Shown here: positions 36,184 through 45,289 of the stretch, one piece after another
Layout: each line of letters opens with the position of its first letter
Numbering within the stretch: position 1 is the stretch's first letter
Translations under genes and position numbers: made by a program
The notes under the pieces: generated by a model
What the model was told of the DNA's origin: nothing
Seen by the model: only the letters and a program-made list of their open reading frames with translations
Databases searched by the model: none
NCBI GenBank assembly: GCA_900466875.1
Contig: UBNQ01000038.1
Coordinates: forward strand, 1 to 64,000
Origin: Hyphomicrobiales bacterium
GTDB taxonomy: Bacteria; Pseudomonadota; Alphaproteobacteria; Rhizobiales; Rhizobiaceae
Length of the DNA stretch: 64,000 bases
Direction of reading: 5' to 3'

Positions 36184-37395
36184 CTAACGGTCTGACAGCC
36201 AGTCCTGGATCCCGTGCGCGGCGGCCCGTCCGGTCGCGAAGCAGGCGGTGAGCAGGTACCCGCCGGTCGGTGCTTCCCAGTCGATCATTTCTCCGGCCGA
36301 AAACAGTCCGGGACGGGATTTCAGCATGTAGCGCTCGTCGATTTCGCTCCACGCGATGCCGCCGGCAGCGGAAATCGCTTCGGCAATCGGGCGGGGGCGC
36401 AAAACCGGGATCGGCAGTGCCTTGATGCGTGTTGCCAACTGTTCGGTGGACATCCGATTGGCATCCGCAGACAGTTCGCGCAGGAGTGCGGCTTTCACGC
36501 CATCCAGTCCGGCCCCTTTGCGCAGCCGGTTGGAAAAGCTCGCCTTTGTATCCTGCCTCGCAAGATCACGGGCGAGGCGTTCCATCGTTCGTCCCGGCAT
36601 CAGGTCGACGATGAGCGCCGCGTTTCCGTCACGGCGAAGTCGGTCGCGCAGTGCCGCCGAATGAGCGTAAACGAGACTGCCTTCGATCCCGTGTTTCGAG
36701 ATGACGAATTCGCCCGGATATGTGCCGGCATCGGATGTGGTGGAGACGGATTTCAGCGGTGCGCCGGCAAAGCGCTCGACGAAGACGTTGCTCCAGGCGA
36801 CATCGAAACCGCAATTGGCGGGCTGCAGGTCGTGTACGGCTATGACCTGCTCTTTCAGCCACGGCACCCAGGCGGCATCCGAGCCGAGCCGCGGCCAGCT
36901 GGCGCCGCCGAGTGCAAGAAGCGTGGCGTCGGGTTGGATGGTGATTTCGCCATCGGGTGTCGTGAAGCGGAAGCCGTTACCGTCAAAGCCTGTCCAGCGA
37001 TGCCGGGTCTTGAGCGTGACTCCCTGCGCCTCCAGACGCTTCATCCATGCGCGCAGCAGCGGAGAGGCTTTCATTGCCTTCGGGAAAACCCGGCCGGATG
37101 TGCCGACAAACGTTTCCGTGCCAAGTTCGGCGGCCCATTGCCGGACGTCCTGCGGCGTAAACGCATCGAGCGCCGGACGCAGACGGGGCGAAGCGCTGCC
37201 GAAACGGTCTGCGAAGCGGGTAAAATCTTCCGAATGGGTGATATTCAGCCCCGACTTGCCGGCAAGCAGGAATTTTCGCGCGAAGGTGGGCATCGCGTCG
37301 TAGACGGTGACGCAAAGCCCGGTCGCGGAAAGCACATCCGCCGCCATCAGTCCCGCCGGCCCGCCGCCGATGATTGCCACCTGTTTCGTCATCAT
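36184..37395 (-). CDS. HI0933-like flavoprotein (TIGR03862 type)
   Basis: The 403-residue product is an FAD-binding oxidoreductase: the N-terminal Rossmann motif VAIIGGGPAGLMAADVL, then the family marks ARKFLLAGKSGLNITHSE and TLLALGGASWPRLGSD, and the closing GLFSAGEMIDWEAPTGGYLL. Members are flavoproteins of unproven substrate; the GKSGLNIT segment separates them from other FAD enzymes. It overlaps nothing but follows the hydrolase gene by 47 bases on the same strand, so co-transcription is likely. Confidence 0.85.
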   Translation of the reverse strand: MMTKQVAIIGGGPAGLMAADVLSATGLCVTVYDAMPTFARKFLLAGKSGLNITHSEDFTRFADRFGSASPRLRPALDAFTPQDVRQWAAELGTETFVGTSGRVFPKAMKASPLLRAWMKRLEAQGVTLKTRHRWTGFDGNGFRFTTPDGEITIQPDATLLALGGASWPRLGSDAAWVPWLKEQVIAVHDLQPANCGFDVAWSNVFVERFAGAPLKSVSTTSDAGTYPGEFVISKHGIEGSLVYAHSAALRDRLRRDGNAALIVDLMPGRTMERLARDLARQDTKASFSNRLRKGAGLDGVKAALLRELSADANRMSTEQLATRIKALPIPVLRPRPIAEAISAAGGIAWSEIDERYMLKSRPGLFSAGEMIDWEAPTGGYLLTACFATGRAAAHGIQDWLSDR

Positions 37396-37442
37396 CTCCG
37401 GTTACGGCAGATCGTAGCGCTTTTCCAGAGGTCCCCGCATCT

Positions 37443-38267
37443 TCAGGTCAGCAATGCCTCCGTCAGCGGATGATGCGGATCGGCAAGTCCGTCGAGAATG
37501 TTGAAATGGTGGCGGTCGGGTTCCTCGACGCAATCCGTCTCGGCGCCCAGCCCCTTCCAGATATTGGCGAGAAGCGCGTTCTGGCGCAGGAATTCCGAAC
37601 GCTCCGCGGCGCCGACCCAGCAGGTGACACGGCTGCGAAACAGCGGTTCGAGAAGGGCAGGACTTTCGAGATAGGCTTCCTCGATGTCGATCCGCTGCGT
37701 TTCGTTCATCTGCGTGTTGATGAGTGGCCGCAGGTCGTGAACGCCGGAGATCGATACGACATTGACGATCCGTTTGCGGATGTCTTCCGGCAGGGGAGAT
37801 GAGGCGCTGACCATGCGGGTGACGAGATGGCCGCCGGCCGAATGCCCTGCCAGCCGGATCGGGCCGGAGACGATTTCTGCTGCGGCCTCGATGGCCTTCC
37901 CGATCTCCTGCGTGATCTGCGAAATCCGCTTTTCCGGCGCGAGCGTATAGGTCGGCACCGCGACGGCATAACCGGTTTCCACGGCGCCATGGGCGAGATG
38001 CGAAAAATAGCTGTTGTCGAGCCTGATCCAGAAGCCGCCATGCACCAGCACGACCAGACCGATCGGATCGCCGGCAGGCACGAACAGATCGAAACGGTTG
38101 CGCGGCTTTTCGCCGTAACTCAGGTTGAGCTTCGCCTGTCCGGTTTCCGTCATGCGCTCGCGATACGCCTTTGCCGGTTCTGCCCATGCGCCCGGCCAGA
38201 GATCGCCCTGCGCAATGTTGATGCCGTTGGCATAGGCGTCGTCCCAGTCGGTGATCTTGTGGCGCAT
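37443..38267 (-). CDS. alpha/beta hydrolase, kynurenine-formamidase/esterase type
   Basis: The 274-residue product has the HGG oxyanion motif (VVLVHGGFWIRLDNSYFSH), the nucleophile elbow GHSAGGHL (Ser in the centre), and a late His in EEPDRHHFNILDGL with the acidic partner nearby. This pattern fits esterase/lipase-like and kynurenine-formamidase-like hydrolases. The substrate is not readable from sequence. It is divergent from the acyl-CoA ligase gene, so it could take part in the same aromatic or ester catabolism. Confidence 0.8.
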   Translation of the reverse strand: MRHKITDWDDAYANGINIAQGDLWPGAWAEPAKAYRERMTETGQAKLNLSYGEKPRNRFDLFVPAGDPIGLVVLVHGGFWIRLDNSYFSHLAHGAVETGYAVAVPTYTLAPEKRISQITQEIGKAIEAAAEIVSGPIRLAGHSAGGHLVTRMVSASSPLPEDIRKRIVNVVSISGVHDLRPLINTQMNETQRIDIEEAYLESPALLEPLFRSRVTCWVGAAERSEFLRQNALLANIWKGLGAETDCVEEPDRHHFNILDGLADPHHPLTEALLT

Positions 38268-38377
38268 GCGGCTCTCCTGACCTGCTTCTTTCTCTCAAGA
38301 CATACCGCATCGGTGGCCTCTGACCAGCCCTTTCATCGGAAAGAATGACGCGAAAACAGGCGCTTCCGAAAAATATT

Positions 38378-38401
38378 ACAAACTTAAAATTTCTCTCTTG
38401 T
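38378..38401. promoter_or_regulatory. possible MarR-type operator before the CoA ligase gene
   Basis: An AT-rich stretch starts ACAAAC and ends TCTTGT, giving ACAA/TTGT ends in opposite orientation in a locally AT-rich promoter region. The MarR gene at the end of this cluster is the obvious candidate to bind it. The symmetry is weak. Confidence 0.25.
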
Positions 38402-38474
38402 CAGCATCGGAAACCGGTGCAATTCTGGACAAAAGGCAAAAAGCCACATCGATAAGAATAATGGGAACGTGATT

Positions 38475-40100
38475 ATGCTGGGACCGTCAGGCCATCAGGA
38501 TACCTATGCCCGCGACAACCTTCCGCCCTTCGAAGAATGGCCGGAAATCAGGCTCGATGGCTTCGAATACCCCGAATGGATGAATGCCGGCGTCGAGCTG
38601 ACCGACCGTATGGTCGAGCGTGGTTTCGGCGATCATACGGCGCTGATCGGCAATGGAAGGCGGCGCACCTATAAGGAGCTGACGGACTGGACGAACCGCA
38701 TCGCCCGGGCGCTGACCGAGGATTACGGGGTCAGGCCAGGTAACAGGATTTTGATCCGCTCGGCCAACAATCCGGCCATGGTCGCCTGCTGGCTGGCCGC
38801 GACCAAGGCCGGTGCCGTGGTCGTCAACACAATGCCGATGCTGCGCGCCGGGGAACTCGCCAAGATCATCGATAAGGCGCAGGTGACGCTGGCGCTGTGC
38901 GACACGCGGCTGATGGACGAACTGGTCGCTGCCGCCAAGGAAAGCGATTTCTTGACCCAGGTAATCGGCTTCGACGGCACCGCCAATCACGATGCCGAAC
39001 TGGACCGCGCGGCGCTCAACAAGCAGGTGAAGTTCGAGGCGGTGAAGACCGGCCGCGACGACGTGGCGCTGCTCGGCTTCACCTCCGGTTCGACCGGCGT
39101 GCCCAAGGCGACCATGCATTTCCATCGCGATATCCTGATCATCGCCGATGCCTATGCCAAGGAAGTTTTGGGCGTTCGCCCGGACGACGTGTTCGTCGGC
39201 TCTCCGCCGCTCGCCTTCACCTTCGGGCTTGGCGGCCTGGCCGTTTTCCCGCTGCGTTTCGGTGCCAGCGCCGCGCTTCTTGAAAACGCCGCCCCGCCGA
39301 AAATGATCGAGATCATCGAGACGCATAAGGCGACGATCTGTTTCACCGCGCCGACCGCCTATCGCGCCATGCTGTCGGCCATGGACGACGGTGCCGATCT
39401 GTCTTCGCTCAGGATCGCGGTGTCCGCCGGCGAAACGCTGCCGGGACCGGTTTTCGACGAGTGGATGAGAAAGACCGGAACGCCGATCCTCGACGGGATC
39501 GGCGGCACTGAAATGCTGCATATCTTCATCTCCAACCGGTTGAACGATTTCCGTGCGTCCAGCACCGGAAAGCCGCTGATGGGCTATCAGGCGAAGGTGG
39601 TCGATGACGATCTGAATGAAGTGCCGCGCGGCACGCCCGGCCATCTCGTCGTGCGCGGCCCGATCGGCTGCCGCTATCTCGCCGACGATCGGCAGAAAAA
39701 CTTCGTGCGCGGCGGCTGGAATGTCACCGGCGACACGTTCGTAGAGGATGCGGACGGCTATTTCCACTTCGCCGCCCGCTCCGACGACATGATCGTCTCG
39801 GGCGGCTACAACATCGCCGGTCCGGAAGTGGAGGCGGCGCTTCTGAAGCACGAGGCGGTGCAGGAATGCGCGGTGATCGGCGTGCCGGACGAGGATCGCG
39901 GCATGATCGTCGAGGCGCATGTGGTGCTGGTGCCGGGGTCGGACCCGTGCGACGCCATGGCGAAGCTTTTGCAGGAGCATGTGAAGGCGGTGATCGCACC
40001 CTACAAATATCCGCGCTCGGTCGTCTTCACCAATACCCTGCCGAAGACCGAAACCGGCAAGATACAGCGCTTCCGGTTGAAGCAAGCTCTTTCGGCGTAA
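38475..40100 (+). CDS. aromatic-acid type acyl-CoA ligase (benzoate/2-aminobenzoate-CoA ligase group)
   Basis: This enzyme activates a carboxylic acid to its CoA thioester with ATP. The product of about 541 residues has the AMP-binding loop LLGFTSGSTGVPKATMHFH (near residues 200-218), the adenylate motif DGIGGTEMLHIF, the hinge GYFHFAARSDDMIVSGGYNI and the catalytic Lys in LPKTETGKIQRF. The N-terminal style YARDNLPPFEEWPEI is typical of benzoate/2-aminobenzoate-CoA ligases. The adjoining ABC transporter and MarR gene suit uptake and activation of an aromatic acid. The ATG at 38475 is preferred to a GTG six bases before. The exact substrate is not known. Confidence 0.85.
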   Translation: MLGPSGHQDTYARDNLPPFEEWPEIRLDGFEYPEWMNAGVELTDRMVERGFGDHTALIGNGRRRTYKELTDWTNRIARALTEDYGVRPGNRILIRSANNPAMVACWLAATKAGAVVVNTMPMLRAGELAKIIDKAQVTLALCDTRLMDELVAAAKESDFLTQVIGFDGTANHDAELDRAALNKQVKFEAVKTGRDDVALLGFTSGSTGVPKATMHFHRDILIIADAYAKEVLGVRPDDVFVGSPPLAFTFGLGGLAVFPLRFGASAALLENAAPPKMIEIIETHKATICFTAPTAYRAMLSAMDDGADLSSLRIAVSAGETLPGPVFDEWMRKTGTPILDGIGGTEMLHIFISNRLNDFRASSTGKPLMGYQAKVVDDDLNEVPRGTPGHLVVRGPIGCRYLADDRQKNFVRGGWNVTGDTFVEDADGYFHFAARSDDMIVSGGYNIAGPEVEAALLKHEAVQECAVIGVPDEDRGMIVEAHVVLVPGSDPCDAMAKLLQEHVKAVIAPYKYPRSVVFTNTLPKTETGKIQRFRLKQALSA

Positions 40101-40238
40101 ATAGCGCTGCCACCGGCGAAATCGTCTTGGGCGAGGTGGACGTTTTTTTGGGAATGTGGAAGGTAACGGTTCCGTCGTGGCGACAGGCAAAGATGCACGC
40201 CACGCGGGACAGGGGAACAAAAAAAGGGGAGTACCGCA

Positions 40239-41375
40239 ATGAAGAAAATGTTGGCAGCCGCCACGATGGCGCTCAGCCTCGGAGCATCGGGTCTGGCGAT
40301 GGCCGAGCCGCTCAAGATCGGTATGATCACCACGCTTTCGGGCGGCGGTGCAGGCCTCGGAGTCGATACCCGAGATGGCTTCATGCTGGCGATCAAGCAG
40401 TCCGGCAACAAGGACATTACCGTCGTCACCGAAGACGACGCGCAGAAGCCGGAGCTTGCCGTCCAGATCGCCGACAAGATGATCCAGAGCGACCAGGTCG
40501 ACGTGCTGACCGGCATCGTCTGGTCGAACCTTCTGATGGCGGTCGTGCCGGGCGCGGTCGCGCAGGGCAAATTCTACGTGTCCACCAATGCGGCGCCTGC
40601 GGCACTCGCCGGCCAGGGCTGCAACAAGCTCTATTTCAACGCCGCCTACCAGAACGACAATCTTCATGAGGCAATGGGCGAATACGCCGCCAAAACCTAC
40701 AAGAAGATGTTCATCCTCGCCCCGAACTATCCGGCCGGCAAGGATAGTCTCACCGGCTTCAAGCGTTATTACAAGGGCGAGCTGGCCGGCGAAGTCTATA
40801 CCAAGGTCGGCCAGACGGATTACGCCGCCGAAATCGCCCAGATGCGTGCATCCGGTGCCGATGGCATCTTCGTCTTCCTGCCGGGCGGCATGGGCATTTC
40901 CTTCATGAAGCAGTTCGCCCAGTCGGGCGTAAAAATCCCGGTCATGGGCCCGGGCTTCTCCTTCAGCCAGGACGTTCTGCCGGCAATCGGTGATGCGGCG
41001 CTCGGTGCCAAGGCATCCGGCCAGTGGGCGCCTGATTTCGATACCGACGTTAGCAAGAAGTTCCTCGCCGACTTCCAGAAGGAATATAACCGTCTTCCGT
41101 CGATCTATGCCGTTCAGGCCTATGATGCGGCACAGCTGATCGTGTCGGCTGCCGGAAAGGCCAGTGTCAAGGATGCCGATGCATTCCGCAACGAACTCCT
41201 GAAGGCCGACATCCAGTCGCCGCGTGGAAACTTCAAGTTCAACACCAACCAGCATCCGATCCAGGACATCTACCTGACGGAAGTGGTGAAGAAGGACGGC
41301 GTTCTGACCAACAAGACGGTCGAAAAGATCTTCACCGATCATGGTGATGCCTATGCCAAAGACTGCAAGATCTAA
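40239..41375 (+). CDS. periplasmic binding protein of a branched-chain-type ABC transporter
   Basis: The 378-residue product has a signal peptide (MKKMLAAATMALSLGASGL, cut after AMA) and the type I periplasmic-binding fold: LKIGMITTLSGGGAGLGVD, DDAQKPELAVQIADKMIQ, FYVSTNAAPAALAGQGC. It belongs to the LivK-like group, many of which bind aromatic acids rather than amino acids. It follows the CoA ligase and leads the livHMGF-type transporter genes, so the ligand is probably the ligase substrate. Confidence 0.9.
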   Translation: MKKMLAAATMALSLGASGLAMAEPLKIGMITTLSGGGAGLGVDTRDGFMLAIKQSGNKDITVVTEDDAQKPELAVQIADKMIQSDQVDVLTGIVWSNLLMAVVPGAVAQGKFYVSTNAAPAALAGQGCNKLYFNAAYQNDNLHEAMGEYAAKTYKKMFILAPNYPAGKDSLTGFKRYYKGELAGEVYTKVGQTDYAAEIAQMRASGADGIFVFLPGGMGISFMKQFAQSGVKIPVMGPGFSFSQDVLPAIGDAALGAKASGQWAPDFDTDVSKKFLADFQKEYNRLPSIYAVQAYDAAQLIVSAAGKASVKDADAFRNELLKADIQSPRGNFKFNTNQHPIQDIYLTEVVKKDGVLTNKTVEKIFTDHGDAYAKDCKI

Positions 41376-41384
41376 GGCTTAGAT

Positions 41385-42308
41385 GTGACTACCGCACTTG
41401 CTCTCGAGCAGTTGCTGAACGGCATCCAGCTCGGCGTCATGTTGTTTCTCATGGCAGCCGGGCTGACGCTGATCTTCGGCGTCATGGGCCTCATCAACCT
41501 TGCTCACGGTTCGCTCTACATGGTCGGCGCATTTGCCTGCGCGACTGTCGCCGCCTGGACGGGATCGTTCTGGCTCGGCCTGATTGCCAGCCTCGCCTGT
41601 GCCGCCGCGGCCGGCGCCATCGTCGAGCTTGCCGTCATCCGCAGGCTTTATGACCGCGATCATCTCGATCAGGTTCTGGCGACCTTCGCGCTGATCCTGA
41701 TCTTTTCCGAAGGCACCCGCTGGCTGTTCGGCGATTTCCCGCTCTATCTCGATATTCCCGCCCTGCTGCAGGGCGTCGTCACTCTTCCGGGAGACGCGAG
41801 CTATCCGGTCTACCGTCTGGCGATCATCGCCGTCGGCGCACTGATCGCGCTCGGCCTTTACCTGCTGATCGGAAAAACCCGTCTCGGCATGCGCATTCGT
41901 GCCGGCGAAAGCGACCGCGAGATGATCGGCGCACTCGGCGTCGATATCCGCACGCTTTACACGCTGGTCTTCGCGCTAGGATCGGCGCTCGCAGGCCTTG
42001 CCGGAGCACTCGTCGGTGCGCTGCAATCGGTGCAGGTCGGCATGGGTGAGCCGGTGCTGATCCTCGCCTTTGTCGTCATCGTCATCGGCGGTATCGGCTC
42101 GATCAAGGGCGCGCTTTACGGCGCGCTACTGGTCGGCGTGACGGATACGCTCGGGCGTTTTCTTCTGCCGCAGTTTCTGGCGCTGTTCGTCGATCCCTCT
42201 GAAGCCGGCATGATCGGCGGGGCGATGGCCTCAATGCTGATCTATGTCGTCATGGCCGTCATCCTGGCCGTTAAACCGCGCGGGCTTTTCCCGCCAGCAC
42301 ATGCGTGA
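41385..42308 (+). CDS. ABC permease, LivH type
   Basis: The 307-residue integral membrane protein has about eight helices and the LivH signature VMLFLMAAGLTLIFGVMGL at the start, with the coupling loop GESDREMIGALGVDIRTLYT. It pairs with the LivM-type permease that follows. A GTG start, nine bases after the binding-protein stop, is the best one. Part of a five-gene transporter. Confidence 0.9.
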   Translation: MTTALALEQLLNGIQLGVMLFLMAAGLTLIFGVMGLINLAHGSLYMVGAFACATVAAWTGSFWLGLIASLACAAAAGAIVELAVIRRLYDRDHLDQVLATFALILIFSEGTRWLFGDFPLYLDIPALLQGVVTLPGDASYPVYRLAIIAVGALIALGLYLLIGKTRLGMRIRAGESDREMIGALGVDIRTLYTLVFALGSALAGLAGALVGALQSVQVGMGEPVLILAFVVIVIGGIGSIKGALYGALLVGVTDTLGRFLLPQFLALFVDPSEAGMIGGAMASMLIYVVMAVILAVKPRGLFPPAHA

Positions 42309-42317
42309 GGGCAAAAA

Positions 42318-43292
42318 ATGCTGACACGCGAAAATACAGTCAATCTTGTGCTTGCCCTTCTGCTGCTGGTCGCTCCATTGGCGGCCAATGCGCTCGGTCA
42401 GCCTTTTTATGTCACGCTCGCCACCCGCATCGCCATTCTGGCGCTGGCGGCGCTGGGGCTTAATCTGGCGTTGGGTCTCGGTGGCCTCGTCTCCTTCGGA
42501 CACGCCGCCTTCTTCGGCATCGGCGGATATGCGGCGGGTATACTGTCCAGCCACGCGCTCTCCTACGAGCCGATGATGTTTGGTCTGTCCGGCACGGTGC
42601 AGATGCCGATCATCTGGATCGTTGCAGCGATCGCTGCGGGCCTTGTGGCCCTGGCGATCGGGGCAATCAGCCTGCGGACTTCGGGCGTCTACTTCATCAT
42701 GATCACGCTCGCCTTTGCCCAGATGGTCTATTATTTTGCCATCTCCTGGCCGGCCTATGGCGGCGAGGACGGGCTGTCGATCCTGGTGCGCAACCAGTTT
42801 CCTGGGCTGAATACGATGAAGCCCCTGAGCTTCTTCCTCGTCTGTTATGTCGTGCTGCTCGCCAGTATCGGTCTTTTCGCCCTGATCCGCGCCTCGCGTT
42901 TCGGTGCTGCACTACAGGCGGCAAGGCAGAACGAGACACGTGTCGCCACCGTCGGCATCCATCCCTATCGTATCCGGCTGACGGGTTTCGTCATCTCGGC
43001 GATGGTGACCGCGCTTGCCGGTGCGCTCTATGCCGATCTCAACCGCTTCGTCAGCCCGTCCATGCTCTCCTGGCACATGTCGGGTGAGCTGATCGTACTG
43101 ATCATTCTCGGCGGCACCGGGCGGCTGTTCGGGCCCTTAGCGGGAGCCGCGCTTTATGTCGCCTTCGAATTTGCGCTTGGTGGACTGACGGAACGCTGGC
43201 AGTTCTTCCTTGGCCTCATCCTCCTCGGTGTCGTGCTGTTTGCGCGAGGCGGCCTGCTTGGTCTTCTGGCCGGAAAGGCGAAACATGGTTGA
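42318..43292 (+). CDS. ABC permease, LivM type
   Basis: The 324-residue membrane protein shows LivM features: ALAALGLNLALGLGGLVSFGHAAFFGIGGY in the first third and the coupling loop RQNETRVATVGIHPYRIRLT. It begins nine bases after livH and its 3' end overlaps the ATP-binding gene by 8 bases, so translation is coupled. Confidence 0.9.
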   Translation: MLTRENTVNLVLALLLLVAPLAANALGQPFYVTLATRIAILALAALGLNLALGLGGLVSFGHAAFFGIGGYAAGILSSHALSYEPMMFGLSGTVQMPIIWIVAAIAAGLVALAIGAISLRTSGVYFIMITLAFAQMVYYFAISWPAYGGEDGLSILVRNQFPGLNTMKPLSFFLVCYVVLLASIGLFALIRASRFGAALQAARQNETRVATVGIHPYRIRLTGFVISAMVTALAGALYADLNRFVSPSMLSWHMSGELIVLIILGGTGRLFGPLAGAALYVAFEFALGGLTERWQFFLGLILLGVVLFARGGLLGLLAGKAKHG

Positions 43293-44034
43293 GCCGGTTC
43301 TCCAGATAGACAATCTCGTCAAGGCATTCGGTGCCTTGCGCGCCACCGACGGCGTTTCTCTCGATCTTCGACCGGGCGAAATCCACGCGCTGATCGGCCC
43401 GAACGGGGCAGGCAAGTCGACGCTGATCCACCAGATCTGCGGTACGGTGAGGCCGGATAGTGGCACGATCCGGTTTGCCGGTGAGGATATCGGCGCGCTG
43501 AACACAGCCGAACGGGCGCAAAAAGGCCTCGGCCGGACCTTTCAGGTCTCGTCGCTGGCACCGGAATTTTCCGCGCTCAGGAATGTCATGCTGGCCGTGC
43601 AGGCCAAGCAGGGTTCCAGCTTCGGTTTCTTCAGGCCGGTGATGCGGGATAGTTCATTGGTCGACCCGGCAATGGCGATCCTCGAACGGGTTGGGCTGGC
43701 CGACCGCGCGCGCCTGCCGGCAGCCGAACTTTCCCACGGCGAGCGCCGCCAGCTGGAAATTGCCATGGCGCTTGCACTGCAATCCAAGGCCTTTCTGCTC
43801 GACGAGCCGATGGCCGGCATGGGGCCGGAAGGTTCCAAAAGGCTGACGGGCTTCCTCGACGAATTACGCAAGGAAGCGCCGATATTGCTGGTCGAACACG
43901 ATATGGATGCGGTCTTTGCTTTGGCCGATCGGATTTCGGTGCTCGTTTACGGCAAGGTCATCGCGACCGGCACGGTGGATGAAATCCGCAGCAACCCGAC
44001 GGTGCGCACCGCCTATCTGGGGGATCACGCCTGA
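43285..44034 (+). CDS. ABC ATP-binding protein, LivG type
   Basis: The 249-residue ATPase has Walker A GPNGAGKST, the signature in LSHGERRQLEIAMAL (LSHGE in place of the usual LSGGQ), Walker B AFLLDEPMAGM and the LivG-type C-terminal RTAYLGDHA. It starts inside the livM-type gene and its stop shares a base with the next ATG (TGATG). A longer open frame that starts upstream is the livM overlap. Confidence 0.92.
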   Translation: MVEPVLQIDNLVKAFGALRATDGVSLDLRPGEIHALIGPNGAGKSTLIHQICGTVRPDSGTIRFAGEDIGALNTAERAQKGLGRTFQVSSLAPEFSALRNVMLAVQAKQGSSFGFFRPVMRDSSLVDPAMAILERVGLADRARLPAAELSHGERRQLEIAMALALQSKAFLLDEPMAGMGPEGSKRLTGFLDELRKEAPILLVEHDMDAVFALADRISVLVYGKVIATGTVDEIRSNPTVRTAYLGDHA

Positions 44035-44717
44035 TGCTTCTGGATGTACAGGATATCACCACCTACTACGGCGCAAGCCAGGCACTTTTCGGCGTCGAAT
44101 TCCGTATCGATGAAGGCGAGGTCGTGGCGCTGATGGGCCGCAACGGCATGGGCAAGTCGACGACGATCAAGTCGATCTGTAATTTGATGCCGCCGAAAAC
44201 CGGCCGTATCCTGTTCGGTGGCAACGCCACTGAACGGCTGGCGCCTTACAAGGTGGCACGGCTTGGCGTCGGTCTGGTGCCGGAAGGGCGCCGTTGTTTC
44301 CCCAATCTCTCCGTCCACGAGAACCTTGTGGCTGCTGCAAGGCCCGGCTCCTGGACGCTGGACAAGGTCAATGCGCTTTTCCCGCGGCTGGAGGAGCGGC
44401 ATGCGCAGATGTCGAAATCGCTGTCGGGTGGCGAACAGCAGATGCTGGCGATCGGCCGTGCGTTGATGACCAATCCGCGTCTGCTGATCCTTGACGAGGC
44501 GACGGAAGGGCTTGCCCCGGTTATCCGGCAGGATATCTGGCGGGCGATCCGGCAGCTGAAGGCGGAAGGCCTGTCCATTCTCGTGGTGGACAAGACGCTT
44601 TCGGAGCTTTTGCCGGTTGCGGACCGTTGCGTCATCCTCGAAAACGGGCGAAGCGTCTGGCAGGGATCAAGCGGCGATGTGTCGGCCGATATCCAGGATC
44701 GCTATCTCGGAGTATGA
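44034..44717 (+). CDS. ABC ATP-binding protein, LivF type
   Basis: The 227-residue ATPase has Walker A GRNGMGKST, the signature LSGGEQQMLAIGRAL, Walker B LLILDEATEGLAP and the LivF-type end DIQDRYLGV. It completes the heteromeric ATPase pair with LivG. Its stop overlaps the start of the MarR gene as ATGA, so the regulator is translated with the transporter. Confidence 0.92.
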   Translation: MLLDVQDITTYYGASQALFGVEFRIDEGEVVALMGRNGMGKSTTIKSICNLMPPKTGRILFGGNATERLAPYKVARLGVGLVPEGRRCFPNLSVHENLVAAARPGSWTLDKVNALFPRLEERHAQMSKSLSGGEQQMLAIGRALMTNPRLLILDEATEGLAPVIRQDIWRAIRQLKAEGLSILVVDKTLSELLPVADRCVILENGRSVWQGSSGDVSADIQDRYLGV

Positions 44718-45226
44718 CAATGGAAGCGGCAAGCGCGGATCTCGAGCTTATCGTTCACGACGCCCACGGCAACAACAAGCCGGAGACGAGGCTGTGGCTG
44801 CGCATGCTCTCGACCACCAAGCTGATCACCAACGAGATTCGCCGCCGCCTGCGCGCTGAATTCGGCGCGACGCTGCCGCAGTTCGACCTTCTGGCGCAGC
44901 TCTATCGCGAGCGTGAAGGCCTGCGTCTCGGCGAGCTGTCGAAGCGCACCATGGTGACCAACGGCAATGTCACCGGTCTGGTGGAGCGGCTGGAGGCGGA
45001 TGGGTATGTGGAGCGCGTCACGCCCCATGCCGACCGCCGTGTGACAGTTGCAAGGCTGACGCCAGCGGGTATCGATTTCTTCACCGGCATGGCCGCGGCG
45101 CATGAACGCTGGCTGAAAGACATCATGGCGGATGTCGATCCGGACATGGTCGCTTCGCTCTGGAGCGAGATCGGCGCGGTCAAGGCATCCGCCAGCAATC
45201 ACCTTTCCGGCAGCGCCGACGAATAG
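44714..45226 (+). CDS. MarR-family regulator of the aromatic-acid cluster
   Basis: The 170-residue product has a MarR winged helix: LPQFDLLAQLYREREGLRLGELSKR, TNGNVTGLVERLEADGYVER and the wing VTPHADRRVTVARLTPAG. It overlaps the livF-type gene by 4 bases, which fits feedback control by the imported or activated acid. Such regulators often respond to aromatic acids or their CoA esters. An ATG two codons in (44720) could also be used. Confidence 0.87.
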   Translation: MTMEAASADLELIVHDAHGNNKPETRLWLRMLSTTKLITNEIRRRLRAEFGATLPQFDLLAQLYREREGLRLGELSKRTMVTNGNVTGLVERLEADGYVERVTPHADRRVTVARLTPAGIDFFTGMAAAHERWLKDIMADVDPDMVASLWSEIGAVKASASNHLSGSADE

Positions 45227-45289
45227 GGGCTTTTCATCGGCCCCGAAAACACTCTAGGTGTTTTGAAAAACATTGTTCCCGGAGCCGCA

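Noticed and set aside
38487-41342. 951-codon open frame on the minus strand
   Set aside because: It lies opposite the CoA ligase and binding-protein genes, both with clear family motifs. Its sequence is rich in His, Arg and Gly with no domain, as expected from a GC-rich shadow frame.
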